Below are positions 28,814 through 37,546 of a stretch of DNA of 64,000 nt, piece by piece. The position numbers were made by a program, and so were the translations under genes. Origin of the DNA: an uncultured Lachnospiraceae bacterium (GTDB lineage: Bacteria; Bacillota; Clostridia; Lachnospirales; Lachnospiraceae). Position 1 is the stretch's first letter. Every line of letters starts with the position of its first letter. Below the pieces are notes generated by a model, which made no database searches, was not told the DNA's origin, and worked only from the letters and a program-made list of their open reading frames with translations. The DNA is taken from contig CADANF010000005.1 in NCBI GenBank assembly GCA_902789175.1, positions 1 to 64,000 on the forward strand, written 5' to 3'.

Positions 28814-29634
28814 AAGATACAATGATAAAAGTCATGAGAGTCCTTGGTATTCTGATAGTTGCCTGTGTACTTGTTTTACTGTCCAGACTTCTTATAAATA
28901 AAGCTTTTCTACATGATTATGGCAACAGATCTTATAGAGAAATGCCGGAAGCATCTCTCCAGTATCTGCCATTAGGAGAGAATTATATCGCTCCTTATAA
29001 TGTTGGAAATGTAAAATATAAGAAGGCAGATTATGACAGTGCCATAAGATACTACAATAAGGCTCTTAAGCTTAATCCGACTGAAGAAGATGAATGTAAG
29101 ATCAGGATAAATCTTGCTCTTGCTATGTGTCATAAGATCAAATTTAATGAGATCGATAAGAAAGATTCTAATTCTGTTCAGATTGCTATAGATCAGCTGA
29201 AAAAAGCCCGTAACGTACTTACAGAAAAGGGCTGTGCATCAGAAGGAGTTATGACAGATGATGGTCATTCCAAAGATGCTGAAAAATTAAAGCATGATAT
29301 TGATGCAAAAATCATGGAATTAGAGGCTTCACAGCAGGATCCACCTGATAATCCTGATAAGGATAAGAACAGTGGCGGAGATGCTGATAAGGACAAAGCT
29401 AGTGGCGGAGATGCTGATAAAGATAAGGATAAAGACCAGGGCAATGATCAGAAGGATCAGGATAAATACGGCGAAGATGGAAAATATGGTAAGAAGCAGC
29501 AGGATGATCTAAAGGATAAGCTTGAAAAGCAGGAAGATGACCTTAAATCAGGACGTACTTCTGATGATGATGCTGACTATAGATACATTGACGGCGGTGA
29601 GATATCCGGTTTTGGAGATGGAACACAATGGTAA
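28810..29634 (+). CDS. TPR membrane protein (BatC-like)
   Basis: A 274-residue protein with an N-terminal helix (about 8-28), TPR repeats around 60-110 (ADYDSAIRYYNKALKLNP), and a long Asp/Lys-rich tail with GGDADKDK repeats, ending in YIDGGEISGFGDGTQW. The tail is encoded in part by two near-identical 30-base units at 29371-29400 and 29401-29430. The layout fits BatC-type partners of VWA proteins. Its start overlaps the VWA gene's stop. Confidence 0.8.
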   Translation: MKDTMIKVMRVLGILIVACVLVLLSRLLINKAFLHDYGNRSYREMPEASLQYLPLGENYIAPYNVGNVKYKKADYDSAIRYYNKALKLNPTEEDECKIRINLALAMCHKIKFNEIDKKDSNSVQIAIDQLKKARNVLTEKGCASEGVMTDDGHSKDAEKLKHDIDAKIMELEASQQDPPDNPDKDKNSGGDADKDKASGGDADKDKDKDQGNDQKDQDKYGEDGKYGKKQQDDLKDKLEKQEDDLKSGRTSDDDADYRYIDGGEISGFGDGTQW

Positions 29635-30626
29635 AGAATAAAATTATTAAAAGAATCACTTCAATTTCACTTGTTCTTGCCATGTCGCTTGCATTTACAG
29701 GTTGTGTAGTCGGAGATAAGAAGACTAAAAAAGACGAAGAGTATAAGGTAAATGTAGGACCAGGTGATGATGCATATAAGGATGCAGGTAAAGATACGGA
29801 TACTGATGATTATAAAGGTACTGTTCTTACTGCGCCGGATACACCACCGGAAGGCAAGAGATATGATGAATGGAAAGGGATTGAATATACAACAGATCTG
29901 GAAATGGATGTAAGAACTTACTTCCAGCCAGTGCTTAGTTCAACAGAGGATCCTTTGGATAATGGTTATAGCTATGATCCGGATATCAATTCAAAGATTA
30001 AGATCGTAGAAGCACATGTTGAACCTGTTGGTGGGGAAATGAAGCTTAGATCAGGTGGATATGTTGATATTACGATAAAGGCAGAATGGGAAGGAACAAT
30101 AAGTTACTCCTATTCAAATAGAAATGCTATAAGTAAGTTCTATTTCCAGGAAGTAAACCCTCAGCCTTTTGATATATACACAGGAACAAGTTTTCTTAAT
30201 CATAGTGGGGATACTGATGAATCAAATTCTATGAGTCAGGGTGAAGCTACAGATTCAGGTACTATAGAATCAGATATTACCTGGAAGAACCGTGTATATA
30301 GGATTTTTGTAAGCGCAGATGAGAAGAATAATAGTTTTGGTGGATGGGATATTTCTAATAATAAGGTAACTGCTGATTGTTCTACTATAGTAGAGATTAA
30401 GTGCAGAGTGCCTGCAGATTATGACGGCCTTGCTTTTAAGATCAAGAAAGATATAACTGATGAAAGAACAAAATCTATGGATAGATTTGGAAATCTTATA
30501 TCAACTCCGGATCTTTATGCAGATGTATTTACAGATCCATGGGGAAACAAGCATGACCAGTCGGAATATTATATAATCAAGGCAGCAGATATCCTTAATC
30601 AGTTGGATGGAAAGAATGAGCAGTAG
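29628..30626 (+). CDS. lipoprotein of the Bat operon, unknown function
   Basis: A 332-residue lipoprotein with lipobox LAFTGC (Cys26), then an acidic linker and a beta-rich extracellular domain. I do not recognise the domain. It overlaps the TPR gene by seven bases and is the last gene of the operon, so it is probably the outward-facing part of the same complex. Confidence 0.75.
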   Translation: MVKNKIIKRITSISLVLAMSLAFTGCVVGDKKTKKDEEYKVNVGPGDDAYKDAGKDTDTDDYKGTVLTAPDTPPEGKRYDEWKGIEYTTDLEMDVRTYFQPVLSSTEDPLDNGYSYDPDINSKIKIVEAHVEPVGGEMKLRSGGYVDITIKAEWEGTISYSYSNRNAISKFYFQEVNPQPFDIYTGTSFLNHSGDTDESNSMSQGEATDSGTIESDITWKNRVYRIFVSADEKNNSFGGWDISNNKVTADCSTIVEIKCRVPADYDGLAFKIKKDITDERTKSMDRFGNLISTPDLYADVFTDPWGNKHDQSEYYIIKAADILNQLDGKNEQ

Positions 30627-30699
30627 AATATTAGCGAAAAAAAGAACTTCTGATATTAGACTTTAAAATTAAACACTTTACTTAAGGAGCATAATAGTT

Positions 30700-31980
30700 G
30701 TGAAAACATTAGCCATAGTTTTATTCGTACTTATGTACGTTCTTATGATATCGCTTAAATCAAAATTTAGACCTTTTGTTGCCTGCGGAACAGCTCTGAT
30801 CTTCCTTATAACAGGAATACTTCCATGGAAGAACCTTGGCAGTGTAATAGACTGGAATATTTTGATGATGATCTTTGGTACTGTAGTAATAGTGGATTAT
30901 TTCATCCAGTCAAAGATGCCAAATCTTATTGCAGATAAGCTTCTCAATATCTCACCAAATGTAATGATGGTAACTATCATCATGTCCCTTTTTTCAGGTA
31001 TTGTATCTGCTTTTATAGACAATGTAGCAACAGTATATATGATTGCTCCAGTTGGTCTTGCAATCTGCAAGAAGCTTAAGATTTCGCCGGTTCCAATGAT
31101 CATATCGATTTCGGTATCATCAAATCTTCAGGGAGCCGCAACTCTTGTAGGTGACACAACTTCTATTATGCTTGCAGCAAAAAATGCAGCTGATATGGAT
31201 TTTATGGATTTCTTCTGGTTCCACGGAAGACCGGGTATATTCTTCGCGGTTGAAGTAGGCGCCCTCCTTACAGTTCCTATTATGTTGATTCTCTTTAGAA
31301 AGATGAAGGATCCAGTAAAGGGTGATGAAAAGACAGTAATAAAAGACTATATTCCTACTATCTCAATGGCAGGACACATCATTTTCCTTATTGCGGCATC
31401 ATTTATACCAAACAAGCCAGAGACAACAAATGGTATCATCTGTCTTGTATGGGGAATTGGCTGTATCGTAGCTGAATATATTAAGACTAAAGATAAAGAG
31501 ACAATGATAGAGAATTTAAAGAATGTAGATTATGCAACAATCTTCCTTCTTGCAGGCCTCTTTACTGTAATCGGAGGTATCACAAATCAGGGTATCATTA
31601 AAGATATCGCAGGTTTCATTGTTGAAGTAGGCGGAAATAATTATTTCCTCTTATATTCAATCATAGTTTGGGGCTCAGTTCTTGTATCTGCATTTGTAGA
31701 TAATATCCCTTATGTTGCAACAATGATCCCGGTTGTGGTTGGTGTTACTCAACAGATGGGTTATAAGCCATATACACTTCTTTTCGGACTGCTTATAGGA
31801 GCTACTCTTGGAGGAAATATCACTCCTGTGGGTGCTTCTGCAAATATTGCAGGAACAGGTCTTCTCCGCAAAGCAGGATATGAAGTTAAGTTTAAGGATT
31901 TCATGAAGATAGGTCTTCCATTTACCCTGGCAGCGGTAATTGGGGGATATGTATATGTTTGGTTTGTGCTGAACTTCTAA
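30700..31980 (+). CDS. ArsB/NhaD/SLC13-type ion transporter
   Basis: A 426-residue membrane protein with about 11-12 helices. Two inverted repeats carry the family motifs AFIDNVATVYMIAP and AFVDNIPYVATMIPV, and LGGNITPVGASANIAG follows. The family covers arsenite efflux, Na+/H+ antiport and dicarboxylate transport; sequence alone does not fix the substrate. The start is GTG, with AAGGAG ten bases upstream. It is separate from the Bat operon by 73 bases. Confidence 0.85.
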   Translation: MKTLAIVLFVLMYVLMISLKSKFRPFVACGTALIFLITGILPWKNLGSVIDWNILMMIFGTVVIVDYFIQSKMPNLIADKLLNISPNVMMVTIIMSLFSGIVSAFIDNVATVYMIAPVGLAICKKLKISPVPMIISISVSSNLQGAATLVGDTTSIMLAAKNAADMDFMDFFWFHGRPGIFFAVEVGALLTVPIMLILFRKMKDPVKGDEKTVIKDYIPTISMAGHIIFLIAASFIPNKPETTNGIICLVWGIGCIVAEYIKTKDKETMIENLKNVDYATIFLLAGLFTVIGGITNQGIIKDIAGFIVEVGGNNYFLLYSIIVWGSVLVSAFVDNIPYVATMIPVVVGVTQQMGYKPYTLLFGLLIGATLGGNITPVGASANIAGTGLLRKAGYEVKFKDFMKIGLPFTLAAVIGGYVYVWFVLNF

Positions 31981-31984
31981 GAAA

Positions 31985-32045
31985 TGTGCAGAGATATGTT
32001 TCTTCGCTTATTCGATCAGAAACATAGCTCTGCACTTATTTTTTT
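31985..32045 (+). terminator. terminator after the ion transporter gene
   Basis: TGTGCAGAGATATGTTTCT pairs with AGAAACATAGCTCTGCAC (a mismatch near the middle) around 14 bases and is followed by a T-run. Confidence 0.85.
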
Positions 32046-32057
32046 GGCGTTTGTTCG
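32032..32057 (+). repeat. direct repeat, left copy, bounding the secreted-protein module
   Basis: GCACTTATTTTTTTGGCGTT and the following TGTTCG match, with a two-base gap, the copy at 35992-36019. The two lie on either side of the AT-rich module 32391-35923. Confidence 0.7.
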
Positions 32058-32130
32058 TCTATGGTGTTTTTTGAATTGTGTCTAGGGGGGGGCAATTTTG
32101 CGCCGGAAATCAAAATTGTCAAATAATATC

Positions 32131-32159
32131 TTGACATAAGCTCTCTTTGGGAATATACT
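32131..32159 (+). promoter_or_regulatory. sigma-A promoter for the secreted-protein module
   Basis: TTGACA, a 17-base spacer and TATACT: the best promoter match in the window. Transcription would start near 32166, giving a leader of about 225 bases. Confidence 0.8.
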
Positions 32160-32192
32160 TCAAATTGTATTAAATGTGATGAGGGGAAATTC

Positions 32193-32351
32193 ATATATCT
32201 TATTCTTAGATATATTTTTCCATAAATCCGGTATTTTCCGGTTTATATAAAAAGAGCCCTAAGTATGTCGCGAAATACCCAGAGCTCAGATACCAAATTA
32301 AGCACTTAATTAGAAAAGTACTATGGCTTAAAGTGTACCGCTTTTCTAATT
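32193..32351 (+). promoter_or_regulatory. structured leader with overlapping stem-loops
   Basis: In order: ATATATCT/AGATATAT (32193-32215) with T-run, CCGG/CCGG (32228-32241), GAGC...GCTC enclosing GTAT/ATAC (about 32255-32286), AATTAAG-CA-CTTAATT (32296-32311), and AATTAGAAAAG/CTTTTCTAATT (32308-32351). The last two share AATT at 32308-32311, so they exclude each other. It matches no riboswitch class I know. Confidence 0.5.
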
Positions 32352-32390
32352 AGGTGTAAAGAAATTATTTAGCAGAGAAAGGCGATATTT

Positions 32391-32795
32391 ATGAGATTTA
32401 AAAGAATCAGTTTTGTTGTAACTATTGTTGCGGTAATAATATTAAATACGATGGTTGTTTGTGCTGAAACAAGAGAAATAAATAAAAGACACTATCCTAA
32501 TTCAAATGTCTATACATATGCTTGGACAGGCTTTAATGGAAAAAATGCATCTTGGTATTGGAATTGTTGCGGAAGTGGAGAAATAGACGGATATACGGTT
32601 TCATTTAAAACTGATGATAAGACCTATTTTACTTATAGTTTTCCTACAACTTCAAATAATATAAGTCATTACAGATATCAGAGGAAGACTTTTTGGACTA
32701 AAGATGGTGCAAAATCAGAGGGCAAGACTATTATCGAGGCTAACTATAATAATGGGACTTATTTACTTTATTTAACAGCAGAATGGAGTGAATAA
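32391..32795 (+). CDS. small secreted protein, bacteriocin-like candidate
   Basis: A 134-residue protein with a clear Sec signal peptide (residues 1-25, cleavage expected after VVCA). The mature part is about 109 residues, rich in Tyr, Trp and Thr, with a vicinal Cys pair in WYWNCCGSG and beta-type alternation. I recognise no domain. It is followed directly by two FtsX-type permeases and an ATPase, a layout like lactococcin 972-type loci (Sec-secreted peptide, large membrane protein, ATPase), but the family motif is not visible. It could be a bacteriocin, a signal, or the ligand of the transporter. Ribosome site GAGAAAGG precedes the start. Base composition is clearly more AT-rich than the flanking genes. 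Confidence 0.7.
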   Translation: MRFKRISFVVTIVAVIILNTMVVCAETREINKRHYPNSNVYTYAWTGFNGKNASWYWNCCGSGEIDGYTVSFKTDDKTYFTYSFPTTSNNISHYRYQRKTFWTKDGAKSEGKTIIEANYNNGTYLLYLTAEWSE

Positions 32796-32815
32796 AAAAA
32801 TGAAAGGTAAAAAGG

Positions 32816-34120
32816 ATGGATTTTAAGAACAAACTTATATTTTCAATAGATTTTATACAGAGCAATAAAAAAAGATTTTTGGGAGAGGTTATTCTTTTAA
32901 TTCTATCCTTTTGCCTGTTTATAATAGGTTTCTTGATTTTGGAGGAGAGAAAAAAATATAGATATCAAGTAGAACAAGCCTGTAGGGGCGATTTATCCAA
33001 TATAGGTTATATTCATGTTTCACAAAATGTAAAAGGGTTTCAAGAAATAGATAAATTATTGAGAAAAGAAAAAAAAATATCCGCGTATACCTCGTCGATG
33101 GGTTCGGGTTTTTTGGGAGATAAAGAATTATCGAATTATATAGAGGGACGAGAAATAGATTATGACTGTATGAAAGAAATGTGCATGAATGATCAATACG
33201 ACGGTAAGGTACTTACTATAGATATTGGCGGATTAGAGATATTCAGTATGGATTTGATAGATGGAAAAATCTGGTCAAAAAAGGAGTTTGACGATAAAAA
33301 AAATGATGAAGAATCTAAAACTGGTGAAAAGTGTACATGGACGGGAGTGTATTTAGGCGCGAAATATATAGATATTCCAGTAGGGACAATAATTAAGGCA
33401 GGGGATAGTGGTAGAACTTATGAAATTTTGGGGCATTTGAAAGAAGATTCAAAACTATTAAAAGAATTAGATCTTTATTATGAAGCAAATGAAATTAGAG
33501 ATAAGGTTTATTATAATCTGAATAATTGTGCAGTTGTAATTTCCTTAGGCGACTGTATCGATGGAAAATATCTGTTTAAAGTAAAGGACGGGGAAGACTT
33601 AAACGCAGTTTGTAGTTATTTAAATGATAAATATTATAGCGAATATAGTATCTATAGCGAAAAACTAGAAGATATTTTAAATAAATCAGAGAAAGCAAAA
33701 AAACCGGAATATTATAAATACTTTAAGTTATTTTTTTTAATCGGAATAGTGACTGTATGTGCTATTGCCTGCATGGAAATAGTTTCTATTATTAACAAAA
33801 AGGAGACATTAGGCATTTTTATTGCAAATGGGGCAAGTGTGTCAGACTTAAAAATGATGATAGTAATAGAGGCTGGATTAAAACTATTACTATGTTTTGT
33901 GGTTGTGTTCTTGTTAGGAATGTATATATTAAACGGTTATTTGCAGTCTTTTAGTGTATTAAATCCAGATTACATTTTGTTATTGAATAATCTTTATATG
34001 AGAAATGTATTTCCTAAAGCGCTTATTGGAATGGTTCTTATATATGGAATAGCAAATATAATACCGATGTATATTATGCTAAATAATAAACCAGCAGATT
34101 TGTTGCGAGGAATAAAATAA
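32816..34120 (+). CDS. FtsX-type ABC transporter permease, first subunit
   Basis: A 434-residue membrane protein with one helix near 18-40, an extracellular domain of about 250 residues, and three C-terminal helices (about 300-425), the 1+3 layout of MacB/FtsX permeases. It lacks strong motif matches outside the helices. It starts 20 bases after the secreted-protein gene and ends directly at the next start. With the second permease and the ATPase it probably exports, senses or removes a peptide rather than importing a sugar. AT-rich composition suggests transfer. Confidence 0.75.
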   Translation: MDFKNKLIFSIDFIQSNKKRFLGEVILLILSFCLFIIGFLILEERKKYRYQVEQACRGDLSNIGYIHVSQNVKGFQEIDKLLRKEKKISAYTSSMGSGFLGDKELSNYIEGREIDYDCMKEMCMNDQYDGKVLTIDIGGLEIFSMDLIDGKIWSKKEFDDKKNDEESKTGEKCTWTGVYLGAKYIDIPVGTIIKAGDSGRTYEILGHLKEDSKLLKELDLYYEANEIRDKVYYNLNNCAVVISLGDCIDGKYLFKVKDGEDLNAVCSYLNDKYYSEYSIYSEKLEDILNKSEKAKKPEYYKYFKLFFLIGIVTVCAIACMEIVSIINKKETLGIFIANGASVSDLKMMIVIEAGLKLLLCFVVVFLLGMYILNGYLQSFSVLNPDYILLLNNLYMRNVFPKALIGMVLIYGIANIIPMYIMLNNKPADLLRGIK

Positions 34121-35242
34121 ATGAAAGAAAAGATTATAGATAAAATATTTAGAGACAGACTTAGCTCATCTTTGCTGGTCATAACTTTTGCCATTTGTTT
34201 TTTTTCTGTATATAACTTTTCAGATTTATTAGGTAAATATCAATTACAGAAAGAAAAGAATAATAAATATCTTAATGTTTTTAATGGAGATTTAGAATAT
34301 AACATCGAATCTATTAAAGATAATGATTTAATATATTTTAAAATAACAATTAATAAATCAGATATTTGGCAAATGATTAAAGGAATAGAAATATCGAATG
34401 CATATCGAAAAAAAATATCTGTCTATACATATTTAGAAGATGGATATACGGGTATTTCAACAGTATTTGATTTTTCTAATGAATATACAGAAGAAATAGA
34501 GTGTTATTTTGACAATAGAAAAGGTGTTCCGGGAGTATATATATCAAAGGGTGTTTTGAAATATGTATCAAATGAAGGTGGAAAAAAATATATTCATTTT
34601 AATGGAAATAAGTATCTTGTTAAGGCGGTATATAAAGATTATACCTTGGATCAAAATGATTATAGAATAGTGATATCGTGGAATTTATTAAATAAAAATG
34701 AAAAGAATTATTATGTGAATTTATTTGTTAGTAAAATAGAAAAATTAGAATTAATCAGTTTGGATTTGGAATCAAATGAAGACATAACAAATGATATTCA
34801 ATTAATAAAAAATTTTACTGAAAAGAACAATCTTATCATTAATGGAAATGTTAGTAGTGAGGACGCGAGTTCAATACTTACCCAAGGGATAATTTTAATA
34901 GTTATGGTGATATTTGCAGTTATTAATGCATTCACAGTTACAGGTATGTGGATTGTAAGAAGAAGAGAAGAGCTTATGATAAAGAAAGCCTGGGGAATGA
35001 GCGAAGGGATGATCTATATAAGAACCTTCCTGGAATTATCACGACATCTTATTGCCAGTATCCCGGTGATGATTATTTTTCAAATTCTATATATGCTTAT
35101 ATTTAAGGAGAGTGTGACATTTAATCTATACAAATATGCATATTTAATACTGGGAATAATTATCATTCTGTTATTGGTAAGCTATGCTGCCTTGTTAAGA
35201 ATCAGAAAACTAAAGCCGGCAGAAGGTTTAAGAGGAGAATAG
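34121..35242 (+). CDS. FtsX-type ABC transporter permease, second subunit
   Basis: A 373-residue membrane protein with one helix near 14-32, an ectodomain to about 250 and three C-terminal helices. The FtsX motif is clear: WIVRRREELMIKKAWGMSEG followed by MIYIRTF. Its start follows the previous stop without a gap. The first three quarters are very AT-rich, while the end resembles the flanking genes in codon use, so a composition boundary lies near 34930. Confidence 0.85.
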   Translation: MKEKIIDKIFRDRLSSSLLVITFAICFFSVYNFSDLLGKYQLQKEKNNKYLNVFNGDLEYNIESIKDNDLIYFKITINKSDIWQMIKGIEISNAYRKKISVYTYLEDGYTGISTVFDFSNEYTEEIECYFDNRKGVPGVYISKGVLKYVSNEGGKKYIHFNGNKYLVKAVYKDYTLDQNDYRIVISWNLLNKNEKNYYVNLFVSKIEKLELISLDLESNEDITNDIQLIKNFTEKNNLIINGNVSSEDASSILTQGIILIVMVIFAVINAFTVTGMWIVRRREELMIKKAWGMSEGMIYIRTFLELSRHLIASIPVMIIFQILYMLIFKESVTFNLYKYAYLILGIIIILLLVSYAALLRIRKLKPAEGLRGE

Positions 35243-35260
35243 AAGATAAAAGGAAAAGGT

Positions 35261-35923
35261 ATGATCAAATTAGAAAATATTATTAAAATATATAATAAAA
35301 AAGAAGCTGAATGTATTGCTTTGGATGGGATTAATCTGGAGATAGAAGAAGGCAGTATGACTGCTCTTATGGGACCTTCCGGCTCTGGAAAGAGTACACT
35401 TCTTAATATAATCGGAGCCATGGATACAGCAACAAAAGGCAGCTATAAATATAATGATATTGAAGTGAGTGCACTTAATACTTCTAAGTTTAATAAATTT
35501 AGAAAAGAGCATGTGGCATTTGTATTTCAGCAGTTTGCTCTTATGGATAAATATACAGTACTTGAAAATGTTGAACTGCCGCTCTTAATAAGAAATGTTC
35601 CTAAAAAAGAGAGAAGAAGGAAGGCTATGGAAGTCCTTACTTCTCTTGGAATAGAGAAGCTTAAAAATAAAAGGCCTGCGAAACTATCTGGTGGTGAAAA
35701 ACAAAGATGCGCAGTAGCAAGAGCAATAGCTGCAGATGTACCGCTGATACTTGCAGATGAGCCAACAGGTGCCCTAGATTCAGCTAACGGAGAAAATATT
35801 ATGGAAATCTTTACAAAGCTGAATAAAGAAGGAAAAACCATAATAATAGTAACCCATGATGAACATGTGGCGTCATACTGCGAAAGAATAATAAGATTAA
35901 AAGACGGAAAACTTGTGGATTAA
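35261..35923 (+). CDS. ABC transporter ATP-binding protein, MacB/LolD type
   Basis: A 220-residue ATPase: Walker A GPSGSGKST, Q-loop FVFQQFALMDKYTVLENVEL, signature LSGGEKQRC, Walker B LILADEPTGALD, and the switch His in VTHDEH. Size and sequence type match the ATPases that energise FtsX/MacB permeases. It follows the permease after 18 bases and completes the module. Its composition is closer to the chromosome average than that of the two permease genes. Confidence 0.93.
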   Translation: MIKLENIIKIYNKKEAECIALDGINLEIEEGSMTALMGPSGSGKSTLLNIIGAMDTATKGSYKYNDIEVSALNTSKFNKFRKEHVAFVFQQFALMDKYTVLENVELPLLIRNVPKKERRRKAMEVLTSLGIEKLKNKRPAKLSGGEKQRCAVARAIAADVPLILADEPTGALDSANGENIMEIFTKLNKEGKTIIIVTHDEHVASYCERIIRLKDGKLVD

Positions 35924-35946
35924 AATATAAATAAAGACGTGAAAAG

Positions 35947-35984
35947 AATCGCTCCAAAGGGCTTATTTTACCGCTGGAGCGATT
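35947..35984 (+). terminator. hairpin after the ABC module
   Basis: AATCGCTCCA pairs perfectly with TGGAGCGATT across an 18-base loop, 23 bases after the ATPase stop. The T-run is poor, so termination efficiency is uncertain. Confidence 0.5.
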
Positions 35985-35991
35985 GCTTTGA

Positions 35992-36063
35992 GCACCTTAT
36001 TTATTTTGGCGTTTGTTCGCCAATTGTACTTGAGCATCAATACTATCGGGGTGTTCGTTCGCC
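35992..36063 (+). repeat. direct repeat, right copy, plus a further GGGGTGTTCGTTCGCC motif
   Basis: The right copy of the repeat at 32032 covers 35992-36019 and ends in GGCGTTTGTTCG. A second variant, GGGGTGTTCGTTCGCC, lies at 36048-36063, next to the stop of the MATE gene. Related motifs are at 7593 and 20283. Confidence 0.65.
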
Positions 36064-36065
36064 TA

Positions 36066-37442
36066 TTATATTTTTACATCCACTTTCAATTTTTTCTTCG
36101 AGATTATAAAGTAAGCCCCCATTACCAGCGTACCTGTTATGCACCAGGAAACAGGGTATACATTTAACAGCATTTCATAAGTCTTACTTATTGGGAAGAT
36201 AAAGTAGATCCAGAATAATCGGAATCCTACACATCCAAATATCGTAAGAATGGTTGGGGTTGCTGAATATCCCATACCACGCAGATTTGAACCTGATATC
36301 TCATAGGTAGATGCAATGCACTGAAATGAGATAACATGGATCATTCTGATATAGGCAGCCTTTACTACTTCACTATCACCAGAGAAAAGAGAAAGGACAG
36401 GTCCGTGGAAGATAAGCAGCAGGATATCTATTATAAGGCATGATATAAGACCGCAAAGGAGAGTATATCTAAATACTTTTCTGCAACGGTCTTTTTTACC
36501 AGCAGCGTAGTTCTGGCTCATAAAGGTTGTAGCTGACTGGTTAAATGAATTAATGGCATAGTATCCAATCGTTTCTATATTCTGTGATGCTGTTGATCCT
36601 GCCATTATGGTCGAATTAAAGCCATTCAGGTGGGTCTGGATTATGCTGTTTGAAAATGAAAAGATCATTCCCTGAATTCCAGAAGGGACACCAATTCTAA
36701 GTACTTCTAAGAAGAACTCTTTATCAAATTTTAATTCATGCACATTAAGACGGAAATCCTCATCTCCTTTTATGAGGAAAATAATAATAAATATAGAACT
36801 AATGGCATTTGAAATAACTGTGGCAATTGCAACACCTGCAACTCCCATCTTAAATACTATTACTAAGATAAGATTGAGAGATACATTTACAAGGCCGGAG
36901 AAGAGAAGAGCAAAAAATGGTCTTCTTGAGTCCCCGCGGCTCCTTAGTATTGCTGCGCCAAAGTCGTAGATCATGATAAAGGGCATTCCCAGTGAATAAA
37001 TCTGTAAATACTCTATTGCCAGATAAAGCACATCGTCAGGCGTTTTCATCAGACGGAGTACAGGAGATGCAAGTATCAGTCCAAGAACTAAGAGGAGGAT
37101 GCCGCTTAATACAGCCAGGATCATTATAGTTGTTATGGCGGTATTTATCCTTTTCCTTTCATTGTGCCCTATGAGACGTCCGATTGATACATTTGCACCT
37201 ACAGAAAGCCCAACAAAAAGTGAGACTATAAGACAGATTACAGAGGCATTTGCTCCAACTGCCGCCATATCCTGAGAACTTGCAAAATTGCCTACAACAG
37301 CTGTATCGCAGGAGTTAAACAACTGCTGAAGTATACTTGAACCTGCAAGCGGGAGAGCGAAAAGGATTATCTTATCCAGTAAGGAGCCCTCTAACATATT
37401 TACTTCATTTTTGTTTGTTATATTATTTTTACCCATACACAT
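36066..37442 (-). CDS. MATE-family efflux transporter (NorM/DinF-like)
   Basis: A 458-residue, 12-helix MATE exporter. Typical stretches are LALPLAGSSILQQLFNSCDT, AVVGNFASSQDMAAVGANAS and a late NLRGMGYSATPT. The ribosome site is weak; ATG 37436 (residue 3) or residue 16 are possible starts. Substrate unknown. It is divergent from pgi. Confidence 0.9.
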   Translation of the reverse strand: MCMGKNNITNKNEVNMLEGSLLDKIILFALPLAGSSILQQLFNSCDTAVVGNFASSQDMAAVGANASVICLIVSLFVGLSVGANVSIGRLIGHNERKRINTAITTIMILAVLSGILLLVLGLILASPVLRLMKTPDDVLYLAIEYLQIYSLGMPFIMIYDFGAAILRSRGDSRRPFFALLFSGLVNVSLNLILVIVFKMGVAGVAIATVISNAISSIFIIIFLIKGDEDFRLNVHELKFDKEFFLEVLRIGVPSGIQGMIFSFSNSIIQTHLNGFNSTIMAGSTASQNIETIGYYAINSFNQSATTFMSQNYAAGKKDRCRKVFRYTLLCGLISCLIIDILLLIFHGPVLSLFSGDSEVVKAAYIRMIHVISFQCIASTYEISGSNLRGMGYSATPTILTIFGCVGFRLFWIYFIFPISKTYEMLLNVYPVSWCITGTLVMGAYFIISKKKLKVDVKI

Positions 37443-37491
37443 GATTTTATACCGTTTTTTTGATAATTGCTATTTTGTTTTGTGAAAATAA

Positions 37492-37500
37492 TGTTATAAT
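37492..37500 (+). promoter_or_regulatory. extended -10 promoter for pgi
   Basis: TGTTATAAT: an extended -10 (TGn + TATAAT) 47 bases before the pgi start, without a good -35. Confidence 0.45.
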
Positions 37501-37546
37501 ATCACGTGGAATATTAGTAAAAATTTCTAAGGAAGGAATAAAAAAC

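Larger units (their letters stand above)
31981..32390. promoter_or_regulatory. 410-base intergenic region with terminator, promoter and structured leader
   Basis: It holds the terminator of the permease gene (31985-32045), a GGCGTTTGTTCG direct-repeat copy (32032-32057), a near-consensus promoter (32131-32159), and then about 200 bases of leader with several competing stem-loops before the secreted-protein gene. I see no further gene in it. Confidence 0.7.

Noticed and set aside
32391..32795. Lactococcin 972 family membership of the secreted protein
   Set aside because: The locus order is similar, but the characteristic motifs of that family are not visible in the mature part.
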